Shown in pieces: positions 26,617-34,228 of a stretch of 34,228 nt of DNA. The notes beneath the pieces were generated by a model. It was not told the origin of the DNA. It did not search any database and saw nothing but the letters and a program-made list of their open reading frames with translations. Positions within the stretch are counted from its first letter, which is position 1; every line of letters starts with the position of its first letter. The DNA comes from Chara braunii (lineage: Eukaryota; Streptophyta; Charophyceae; Charales; Characeae): NCBI GenBank assembly GCA_003427395.1, contig BFEA01000324.1, forward strand, positions 492,393 through 526,620. Direction: 5' to 3'. A program made the position numbers and the translations under genes.

Positions 26617-29184
26617 ATGGCGACGATCAAGCCGGTTCGTGGCTTCAATGCCAAGCGTGAGATCGAGCTTTTTCACTCTGCTGTAGAAGGTCAGTATTCT
26701 TGGACTCGCGTCCTCCTCTTTCTTTTTTTCCTATTATTTACCTTTTATTTCAAATCTCTCTCTTTTTGTTTGTGTGTGTGGGTGTGTGTGTGTGTGTTTG
26801 TGTCACAGTTTAGTACACACTAACCTTGAAAATGAAAAGTTGTTACGTGTTAGTTGGCCGATTTGGAGCGTGCATCTTTAGGTAGAACAGTGGAAGGTGC
26901 ACCCACCACCATTTTAGCTGTGGATACACCCATTATGGCTTTTGCCTTTTTTGCATGCGGTGAGTGATGGGGTTCAGTGATTCCGCTGTTCGATTTTCCG
27001 ACTTCGATTATGACGGGAATAAAACTTCGGGCTTTACCGCACCGAATATAGCCGAAAGGTGTGGTGTGTATCGTTCTATGTTCTAGCGGAAGGTTAATTC
27101 TCATTTAGCATATTTGGTGAGTCGTTTGGCGAGGCCCTCTGAGTACAAGGGCTTTTACTCTCTGTAAGTGAACGCCTCTGACCGCGGATCCTTAAAGATT
27201 AGTTCCTGTGACTCGCTTTTCTTCCTTCTCTCCCTTTCCTGGTCGGTTTCCTCTTCTCCCGTCTGTCAACATTTTTTGTCGCTGTCTCCTAAACGTCCTT
27301 GCTTGAGGTGATTACTATCATCCTCACCCGAATAGAACGCCCGGTCATTTTCGTTGTTTTAGACTGGAAGTTGGCCCAAAGAGTCAAAGACAGCTATAAT
27401 GACCAGGCGTTCTATTCGGTTGAAGATGGTAGTAGGACGGTATGTAAGAAATTTTACCACTAAGTACGCAGTAGTGTTCCTTCACACACTTTGAATGTTA
27501 CGGTCCGCAGGTAAATGATAAGTGAGTTAATGAGCCATCAGCTTTTGATCCCTTCAAGACATTTAATAAATCTTCTTATTTTTTCGGACTGTGCAGATGA
27601 AAAGCAATAGGTATTTAGGAAAGACGGGTGCTGGCTTTTGAAGTGTACCATTATGTTAAGAATCGGGAAGTCGGGGGGGCTTAAGTCTGCATGTTCAGTA
27701 CGCAATTTGTCGCTTGAAAGGAATTTAGGAAAGACGGGGTGCTGGAAGTCTGGGGGGCAATGGGGCATAAGTCCGCATGTTTAATCGTATCCTTTAAGCA
27801 GACGAGTTGCCATGGGAAAAAAAGAAAACGAAATGCGTTGGAAAGTAGGTAATAAATAATTTCTGAATCGCAAAGTAGAATCTCGCCGTGGAAAGTAGAT
27901 AGGAATTGCAAACTTCACATGCAATGATTCGTATTCTCCCAGTCCTCAGAAAGTCCCACTTAGTTCATTTTCGACTCGGAAGTCCCACTTATAAAAAGTC
28001 CTACTCAGAAGATGATGAAATGGTGTGTGTGTGTGTACTTAGGCCAGAAGATGATGAAATGGTGTGTGTGTGTGTGTACTTCGGCAGTGCGGGTCGATGA
28101 ATGGCAATCTAACTCGTTGTATTTATTTTCTTTTTTACTTTGGCAATACGGGTCGATGATTGAGTTTTTTTACTGTGGTAATACGGGTCGATGAGTGACA
28201 ATGTAACTCGTATTGATTTTTTTTCATTGGCAGTACGGGTCGATGAATGACAATCTAACTCGTTGTGTTGATGCTTTTTTTTGAATTTCTTTCGCGAACG
28301 CAGGTCTGAATTCTGACGCGCATGATGATGCGGTCGAAAATCTCGTCACTCTCGCTGCGAAAAGATCGTGGGACCAGCGGGCTGAGATATGGTCTGGGTA
28401 CAAGAAAACCTTCGGCGAGGATCCGAAGGAGGCCTTGAAGGCGAAGTTGGGCGGCTCTCGCTTCTGCCACGCCTTGTTGGCGCTCTTTCAACCAGCCCCC
28501 GAGCGCGATGCCGAGTGGTTTCACAATGCTATGGCGGGTCTCGGGACCAACGAGAAGCTTCTTTGCGAGCTCGCAGCGACGCGCACTTCCCGCCAGCTGA
28601 AGGCCATTTCTTTGGCCTATGAGAAGCTGTACGGGAAGGAACTCGCTGGTGATATCGCGGGAGAGGTAGGTGGTTGGGTTGGCAAGATGCTTGTCAAATT
28701 GGTAACGGTTCCCCGGTCGGATACTGTAGCCGACGAGGACCGCGCTTCTGAGCTCGCACAGAAGCTCTACGATGCCGGAAAGGGCAAATGGGGCACAGAT
28801 GAGGGTGTGTTTGTTGATATTCTGACTTCGGAGAGCAAGCCTACTCTCAAGGCCGTCTTCACTGCCTACCTTTCCAAGTTTGGAGAGGATATTATTGAAG
28901 TGATCGATGACGAATTCAATGGAAAGGAGGAGGATGCGTTGAAGTACCTCGTGCGGGCTATTTTGTCTACACCACAGGTTTTCGCGGACGCAATCAATGA
29001 CGCTGTGGCTGGCATCGGGACTGACGAAGGTGCTCTTATCCGTTTCATCTGCGCCCGTGCTGACATGGACCTGGAAGACGTCAAGGTCGCGTTCGAGGAG
29101 AAGTACAAGAAGCCTCTTGCTGAGAGAATTGCCGCGGACGAGGGTGGAGATCTTGGAAAGCTCCTTGTTGCCGCAATTCACTAA
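26617..29184 (+). CDS. Annexin, two coding exons (26617-26689, 28304-29184)
   Basis: Annexins bind acidic membrane lipids in a Ca2+-dependent way in the cytosol and at the plasma membrane. Exon 1 encodes MATIKPVRGFNAKREIELFHS and ends GAAG|GTCAGT; exon 2 begins after AACGCAG|GT. The phase-1 join gives ...SAVEG-LNSDAH and a 317-residue protein, the normal family length. Four annexin repeats are visible. Repeat 1 has a degenerate Ca2+ loop (GLNSDAHD, about 25-32). Repeats 2, 3 and 4 have GLGTNE (103-108), GKWGTDE (185-191) and GIGTDE (261-266), with acidic residues about 40 positions later in repeat 4 (ADEGGD). No signal peptide or membrane segment. ATG 26617 is the only start in exon 1 that gives the usual N-terminus. 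The long antisense frame here is a shadow. This is the only gene with intact coding in the window. Confidence 0.95.
26767..26804. repeat. (GT)n-rich tract in annexin intron
   Basis: An interrupted GT/TTTG repeat soon after the 5' splice site (26690) of the intron. Confidence 0.8.
27312..27433. mobile_element. MITE-like family B, copy 2, in annexin intron
   Basis: Inverted repeats of about 36 bp: left ACTATCATCCTCACCCGAAT, right (reverse-complemented) ACTACCATCTTCAACCGAAT, both then AGAACGCCYGGTCATT. Shares the CCCGAATA-AACG-CGGTCATT core with copy 1. It lies in the sense intron and can fold into a hairpin in the pre-mRNA. Confidence 0.8.
27613..27782 (+). repeat. Diverged direct repeat in annexin intron
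   Basis: ATTTAGGAAAGACGGG and GTCTGCATGTT segments occur at 27613-27697 and again, closer together, at 27723-27782. A partial tandem duplication. Confidence 0.6.
28006..28081 (+). repeat. 38-bp tandem duplication with (GT)n
   Basis: CAGAAGATGATGAAATGGTG plus a GT run and TACTT is present twice (28006-28040, 28044-28081). Confidence 0.85.
28083..28266 (+). repeat. Four-copy repeat next to the 3' splice site
   Basis: The unit GGCARTACGGGTCGATGAAT, often followed by GRCAATCTAACTCGT, starts at 28083, 28142, 28177 and 28229, separated by T-rich spacers. The last copy ends less than 40 nt from the acceptor AG (28303). It may contain branch-point or pyrimidine-tract duplicates. Confidence 0.8.
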
Positions 29185-29330
29185 AGCGGAACGTATTTGA
29201 GCGAATGAGAGGGAAGGTTTTCCTTTCTCTCTCCCTCTCTCCCCCTCTCTTTGTTTTTCTCTCTTTATTCACATATATGTAAGTACGCACTTGTAGTAGG
29301 GCCGTATATGTAAGTTGTTCAAGACGTAGG
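29185..29330 (+). promoter_or_regulatory. Annexin 3' untranslated region
   Basis: CT-rich sequence followed by two ATATGTAAG motifs (29275 and 29307). TGTAA is the usual poly(A) signal of many green algae, so cleavage may occur shortly after. No AATAAA was found nearby. Confidence 0.4.
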
Positions 29331-30028
29331 CGTAAGAACGAATTTTCGTTGGAGGCGGAGATTTCGCGGTTTTCCGCGTTGAGGTCGGCTTTTTTTTTTG
29401 CCCCAGACTACCACCGCATTCCACACTTTTTGCACTCACCCGCGAGAGAGTGGTTTCTCGACGTCTTTTTTTTGTGGAGGGGATGGGGCCGCGAAGAAGT
29501 GCTTGGAGGTGACCGATGGATTATTCCGACGCTGTCTTCCTAATGGACTTCGTAGCTTGAAGGCAAACCGTTTTGTACAACCTTGGGAGTCTCCGGATGC
29601 CTTTTTTTTTTCCCCCCTTCGGTTACAGATTTCATGATGTCTCTCTTTTGCATTTGTTTGTTTTTTCTGTTGTTGTTGTCGTCTATTGATTGCGAAACCA
29701 TGATCTGTATCGTTTTGCTTGTCAAATCAGCTTCTTCACGCTCTCTAAACCGTTTTGTTCGTGCAATCTTTTCTACTATAGGAGGCCCTTCGTGTATTCT
29801 TATGTTGTTCGCTGTTGGCCTTTGGGGTGTGTTCATAGGATGTTTCTTTTCCTTCATCATGCTCAAGACGTGTGATTTTTTTCGATCCTCGGTTGGATCT
29901 ACCTGTGCGGAGAGGAGTCGACCATCGGTGAAATCAGTTGGGACCAAAGCGCTCGTCGCACAACTCACCGAATGTCTGAAGTGGCGGGTGTATCTTCTCC
30001 CAGAAGAGTGGGAAGGTCCAGTGCGCCC
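29331..30028. other. 700 bp without convincing gene
   Basis: A plus frame (29583-30089) is hydrophobic only because the DNA is T-rich, and its end reads through the poly(T) insertion. The antisense frame is Lys-rich. Neither resembles a known protein. Confidence 0.5.
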
Positions 30029-30072
30029 ACTATGTTTGTCCTTTTTTTTTTTTTTTTTGAACTATGCTTGTC
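30029..30072 (-). mobile_element. Poly(T)-only insertion with target-site duplication
   Basis: ACTATGTTTGTC (30029-30040) and ACTATGCTTGTC (30061-30072) flank C, about 17 thymines and GA. On the minus strand this is TC plus poly(A), matching the GTTC-AAAA ends of LINE-like tails at 33376 and 33530. Confidence 0.7.
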
Positions 30073-30362
30073 TTTTTCACATTTGGTGAGAGTCATGCCG
30101 AGTCCCGAAGTCTTCGCTTCTCGTTCACGATATGATGCTGTTCTGTTTCTTCCATGAGCGTGCATTCTGACTTCGTGCGTACAATTTTTTTTTATTTTTT
30201 TAACCACACATTATGGCAGGTCCTTCATTTGTGATCGATCCCTTGGTAAACATGTGCACGTATCTGAACCCGACTTCAACCAAGTAATGTTCGTATTTAA
30301 GGATTTTAAATAATAATAATAACAACAATCGTTTGTGGAAAAATACACTGCCCCATGTGTTA

Positions 30363-30523
30363 ATCGGGGTGATAGGAGCATCCCCAATTAGTACCCTTGG
30401 CTCGGGGTGATAGAAGCATCCCCGAGTAGTACCCTTGGCCTGTGACTCCAATCTACCGGTCGGGATGTGCGCCTGCTGGACACTGCCTCGGGTATTGTTC
30501 GGGGTGATAGGTGCATCCCCGAG
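30363..30523 (+). repeat. Three copies of a short hairpin
   Basis: CGGGGTGATAGRWGCATCCC with flanking complementary bases occurs at about 30363, 30401 and 30498. Each can form CTCGGGG...CCCCGAG stems around TGATAGAAGCAT. The intervals share TAGTACCCTTGGC and GGCCTGTG. Confidence 0.85.
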
Positions 30524-30800
30524 TGCCGTTGGCCTGTGGCTCTGAAGGATGTACAAGATTAAACTGCACTCGCAAAGTTCAATCGTGGGACGTAACTGGA
30601 ACGGAAGAACACCCTGGTCATGAGAGGCTGTTTGGCTGCAGCACCATTGCATCATGTCATGTGGGATGTACAGTAGACTCTCACCTCAAGCGTAATCATA
30701 AGATTAAGAGCATTTTCACAACGCGCCATGCTAGACCACTGGAAGACGCCTGCACAAGTCATTCCATTAGAACAGTATCGGGAGGGGCCATATACAAATG

Positions 30801-31134
30801 TTCTCGAAGTCTGTACTGGACGTTTTCTTCGGAAACGAGTAAATCGTTTGCCTCCGGCCTCCCTTCAGAAAACGACAAAACGACGAAAAAAAAAAACAAA
30901 ATAACGACATTGCCACGTGGCGGAGGCTCCACTAGAACAGGATCTGTTCCGTAGGTCTTATACGCTTATGCGATTCTTCTAGAAGTCTGTGCTGGACGTT
31001 TTCTTTTGTGAACGTGTAAATCGTTTGCCCCCGGTTACCCTTTGGAAAACGAAAAAATAAAACAAACGAAAAAAAAAACCGACTTTGTATGGGGCCGAGG
31101 TTCCACTAGAACAAGATCTGTTCCGTAGGTCGTA
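30801..31134 (+). repeat. Diverged tandem duplication, 176-bp period
   Basis: 30801-30959 and 30977-31134 share GAAGTCTGTRCTGGACGTTT at the start and CCACTAGAACARGATCTGTT at the end, with A-rich middles of different length. Confidence 0.85.
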
Positions 31135-31345
31135 TTCGGCCTGTCTCCACTGCACAACATTCTAAACGTATCTGCAGAAGGGGATTGTTCCAATACAATA
31201 CATTGTTAAACAGTCCGAATTTATCGTGAGGAAAATCTAGTTCAGACACATGTAGAGAGTTGTAGGGGAATGACGCATATACTCTTCGTTATCTAGGATA
31301 CAGAAGCGGATATACAGGATCGGATACCGAGGACTCATTAGACTT
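31135..31345. other. No gene recognised
   Basis: Mixed sequence between the tandem duplication and the fold-back element. Confidence 0.5.
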
Positions 31346-31507
31346 GGGGCCTAGTCCCATTAGCAAAGAGAATGGGTTTAATTCCTGAATCTGGCTGTGT
31401 TTTGTGCAGAGATGCAGAAAATAAAAATCAATGGAAATTCTACTCTCCTGAAGCTCGTCCAGATTCAGGAAGTAAATCCAATAGTCTTTGCTGGTTGGAC
31501 TAGGTCC
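31346..31507. mobile_element. Fold-back (MITE-like) element, family D
   Basis: 162 bp with inverted repeats of about 50 bp: left GGGGCCTAGTCCCATTAGCA, right (reverse-complemented) GGACCTAGTCCAACCAGCAA; both go on to TTCCTGAATCTGG. No coding capacity. Its terminal bases resemble family A. Confidence 0.75.
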
Positions 31508-31767
31508 ATGGAGCATGATAAATGTAAAGAAAAGAGAATCCCATCCCCCGTGAATAACAGAGAACATGTAGTGCTAGCAAGCTAACCAAGATAATCTCAG
31601 AGATAACATTGTTAGCCGCCGTCCGATCTGAGAATCTCATGGGCACATTGTGACCACGTTAAAAAATACACGACATATAACCTTACCCCCGCAAGTGGGA
31701 AATGGTCCCGGCATTTCGAACGAAGGGCGACCGTTGAATATCTGGTAATTCTTATGCTTTAGGCTTA

Positions 31768-31874
31768 GGCCCTCGCCACATCACCCGCAAAAAGGGTATC
31801 CGACGAATTTTAGTGGGACATGTTTCAGATTCGTTCAGGATGTTTGCGTTTGGCGAGTGGTGCGGCGAGGCCCT
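31768..31874. mobile_element. Fold-back (MITE-like) element, family C
   Basis: Left GGCCCTCGCCACATCACCCG and right, reverse-complemented, GGCCTCGCCGCACCACTCGC. About 107 bp. A related half-end (GTTTGGCGAGGCCCT) is at 27127 in the annexin intron. Confidence 0.7.
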
Positions 31875-32062
31875 GATTACTAGCAATGTGCTGGCTATAG
31901 GGATCGGCGGTAGAGATCGGCGGTAACCTAGGGTGATTGTGTTTTTCTCTGTTTTGTTTCTAATTGTTTGTTACTAATACGGGGTTAGCTCTTTCTTTTT
32001 TTTCTTTTTTTTTTCCCCCCAGCTCTTAATGGATCTATTGAACGTAGTAAGATCCAACTACT

Positions 32063-32832
32063 GGGGTGAAGTCCCACCGCCGAATTTGAGTTTTCTCAAC
32101 GCTGAGCTTTCTATCACGTGTCTCGTGGTTGGACGGAGCTCTGCCGTTGATGTATGGAGAATCAAGGGTACCGAAATACAGGAGAATAACCTATTAGATT
32201 TGGTCATTTTGTAGAATTTTCTTTGATGTGAAATCCGTTTTGTAGTATGCGTTGGCCCTTTTGGTTTGCGCGGGAATCCATTTTAGGGTACATTTCTCAA
32301 CTTACTTGCCTTTCGTTTTTTTTTATTTTTTAGATGTCATTACACCCTGAAACGGAGGAACTCTGACAGCTGTGTTTGGCTCTCTCGCATCAAACTCTCT
32401 TCCTTCTTTGGGTAATGAACGTATATGGCCATCTCAACTTACTAGCCTTTCGTTTTTTTACTTTTTAAGATATCATTACACCCTGAAACGGAGGAACTCT
32501 GACAGCTGTGTTAGGCTCTCTCGCATCAAACTTTCTTCCTTCTTTGGGCAATGAACGCATCTGGCCATCCATGTTGTCCCTGTCCATTTTACGAATGGTG
32601 ACCTCCTGTCCCCTCAGGGCCCTCACCACGGGAAGTACCCTTTTTTCACGGAGACATTCACTCCGACTGTGCCAGACGTGTTTCATTTCTCCGAGTTACT
32701 GCATCAAAAATAAGGAGAAAAGCTGTTTCTAGCGTTTTTTTTGTCTTTTAATTTTTTGTTTCGAATCAATGTCAAAATGGTGTCACACGGTTGTGTTTTC
32801 TAAACTGAACTTCGGCGGTGGGACTTCACCCC
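32063..32832. mobile_element. 770-bp terminal-inverted-repeat element, non-coding
   Basis: GGGGTGAAGTCCCACCGCCG at 32063 reappears as its exact reverse complement ending at 32832; similarity extends to about 35 bp. The interior has no transposase, only a 137-bp tandem duplication. A clear target-site duplication was not found, so the superfamily is open. Confidence 0.8.
32296..32569 (+). repeat. 137-bp tandem duplication inside the TIR element
   Basis: Units 32296-32432 and 32433-32569 are nearly identical (CTCAACTTACTWGCCTTTCG ... ATGAACG). A recent internal duplication. Confidence 0.9.
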
Positions 32833-33358
32833 CTGATCGTATGAGATATTGTGCTCGCTCTGCAAAAAAGGCTCCCTTCTTATCAGTTCAATATCTGAAC
32901 CGTGGTCCATCGGGCCACAATGCGGCCACATCATATTGATATTGAAATAAATTTTCAGGACTACGGAGGGTCCGGGAGGGGTCACAGGGCTAGGCTTGCC
33001 TACTAGACACCTCCAAAGTGTCCGTCTTATTGCGCATTGCAGCGAATCTTGGCGCGCAGTGAATAGAGCGAAACAGGTGGAGTTTTCGTACTGGAAAATC
33101 GTGGCATCGTATCCCTTATCGGAGGTATTAAAAAAAACAATGAACCTATCTTAGTCGGTGCACCCAAGGACTGTTGAAACACAGAACCACGTTCGAATCT
33201 ACATGATGGAACCTGATAAACAAGACGGCATTTCTGAACTACAAGGTGCCGGTCAGCGCAATGACGATATCTCCAGGCCGTCGCCGTTTTCCCACTTTCT
33301 TCTTTTTTCTTTCAATAAATGGATAAAAAGGCCGAGCTTTCACATTTGAATGTCGTCT
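32833..33358. other. No gene recognised
   Basis: About 525 bp of mixed sequence with short frames only. Confidence 0.5.
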
Positions 33359-33500
33359 TTTTTTTTTTTTTTTTTGAACACTACTATTCATTACTATGTA
33401 AACAGTTAGGCCGGGGGCGTCACAATTTAACTTGGGGTTAACCGGGGTAATCCAGGGAGGATTAGCCGGTTTAGCTTACAACCCTCAGGTCTATTCCGAA
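33359..33500 (-). mobile_element. LINE-like retroposon 3' end with poly(A), minus strand
   Basis: On the minus strand: CTAAACCGGCTAATCCTCCC ... GTTTACATAGTAATGAATAG, then TAGTGTTC and about 17 adenines (33375-33359). The form is that of a 5'-truncated LINE or SINE tail. A second GTTC-poly(A) end follows at 33524-33534, with a (TTA)n tract beside it. Confidence 0.5.
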
Positions 33501-33534
33501 CGTTATTATTATTATTATTTTTTTTTTTGAACAT

Positions 33535-33793
33535 ACTCACGAGACTCCCACTAGCAATGGGATGGGATAGAAAAGAGTTTGTGTGGCAGTTAAACCACCA
33601 GTACCTGGCCCAGCTATGGAGTCCGAGCCTTGGCCGACCGGTACGCCGATCCGTGCCGAGGCTCCTACTACCGGGCGCAGCCATCCGGAATGTGAAATGT
33701 ACAAGACGGAAAAAATGGGCAAGAAGAAAACAAAAAAAAACAAAGAAAAAAGAAAAACGAATGGTTCATCTTCCGGCTATGGTTTCGAAAATG
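33535..33793. other. No gene recognised
   Basis: May be the body of the second minus-strand retroposon whose tail is at 33524-33534; no A/B box or frame was identified. Confidence 0.4.
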
Positions 33794-33949
33794 AAACGGG
33801 AATGCATTTTCCCGCTTTCGCGGGAACATGCATTCCCGTTTCTTTTCTCAAAGAGAGAGAGAGAGAGAGCCGGTCGCCGCCCCTCTCTCTCTCTCTCTCT
33901 ATGCATTCCCGTTTCTTTTCTCAAAGAGGGAGAGAGAGAGAACCGGTCG

Positions 33950-33988
<39 letters not shown>

Positions 33989-34035
33989 GGAGAAAAGAAT
34001 CCTGCTTTCTGTTTCCCTATTCACGTCGTTTCATG

Positions 34036-34067
<32 letters not shown>

Positions 34068-34190
34068 GCGCCCTCTCTCTCTCTCTCTCTCTCCCTCTCT
34101 GAGAAACGAATCTTCCTGAGAAAGCGGGAAGATTCATTCCCGCTTGAACAGCTTCCGGAAACAGAAAGCGGGAATGAATCTTCCCGCTTT
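33794..34190. repeat. GA/CT hairpin cluster
   Basis: AAACGGGAATGCAT (33794) pairs with ATGCATTCCCGTTT (33828-33841). The latter segment plus a GA run, CCGGTCGCYGCCCC and a CT run is repeated with 73-bp period (33828, 33901). A third GA/CT hairpin follows at about 34036-34095. AAGCGGGAAGATTCATTCCC (34122) is inverted at 34166-34190. Confidence 0.85.
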
Positions 34191-34228
34191 CGCCTTTCGT
34201 GGGAAGATTCATGTCGTTTCTGTGTGTG

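Noticed and set aside
28255-29181. 308-codon minus-strand frame over the annexin exon
   Set aside because: Antisense shadow of a well-supported, conserved exon; no family resemblance.
29583-30089. 168-codon hydrophobic plus-strand frame
   Set aside because: Hydrophobicity comes from T-rich DNA; the end runs through a poly(T) insertion; no family resemblance.
33583-34119. 178-codon Ser/Arg/Glu-rich plus frame
   Set aside because: Mostly translated GA/CT microsatellite.

Overview
The window looks like nuclear DNA from the green lineage. The U6 snRNA copies are plant-type, the one intact protein gene is a spliced annexin, one LTR element has a primer-binding site for tRNA-Asp, and small fold-back elements are abundant. 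A charophyte alga or another repeat-rich streptophyte would fit; this placement is an inference and the species is not proved. No prokaryotic operon, CRISPR array or rRNA gene was seen. Layout: (1) 1-2834 is gene-poor and holds a 125-bp near-perfect palindrome, a (TAA)n microsatellite, a U6 snRNA pseudogene split by a tiny poly(A) retroposon, and short tandem repeats. (2) 2835-21204 is a decayed Ty3/Gypsy-type LTR retrotransposon on the minus strand. Its LTRs are about 1.97 kb (2835-4808 and 19229-21204). Reading from high to low coordinates it has gag, protease, reverse transcriptase-RNase H, a PHD-like zinc finger, integrase and extra 3' ORFs, all with stops or frameshifts. A second LTR element (13146-19119) with 183-bp LTRs, a tRNA-Asp primer site and no visible pol has split its gag. 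A 191-bp fold-back element sits in the integrase. The inner element carries a palindromic tandem array with a 20-N assembly gap. (3) 21205-23140 holds a 5'-truncated LINE with a zf-RVT domain, whose 3' untranslated region received a truncated U6 retrocopy with a poly(A) tail and target-site duplication. (4) 23141-26430 is dense in poly(A/T) tracts and small inverted-repeat elements: four copies of family A, one of family B, a tRNA-like sequence and a poly(A)-only insertion. (5) 26446-29320 is the annexin gene: TATA box, exon 1, a 1.6-kb intron containing a family B element and tandem repeats, a long exon 2 and a 3' untranslated region. (6) 29320-34228 has no convincing gene. It holds a poly(T)-only insertion, a triple hairpin repeat, a 176-bp tandem duplication, several fold-back elements, a 770-bp terminal-inverted-repeat element, a LINE-like tail and GA/CT hairpins. 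How the parts relate: the annexin is the only gene likely to serve the cell. Most of the rest is mobile DNA at different stages of decay. At least four small insertions carry footprints of target-primed reverse transcription (poly(A) plus target-site duplication), two of them involving U6 snRNA, which suggests a LINE machinery acting on small RNAs.
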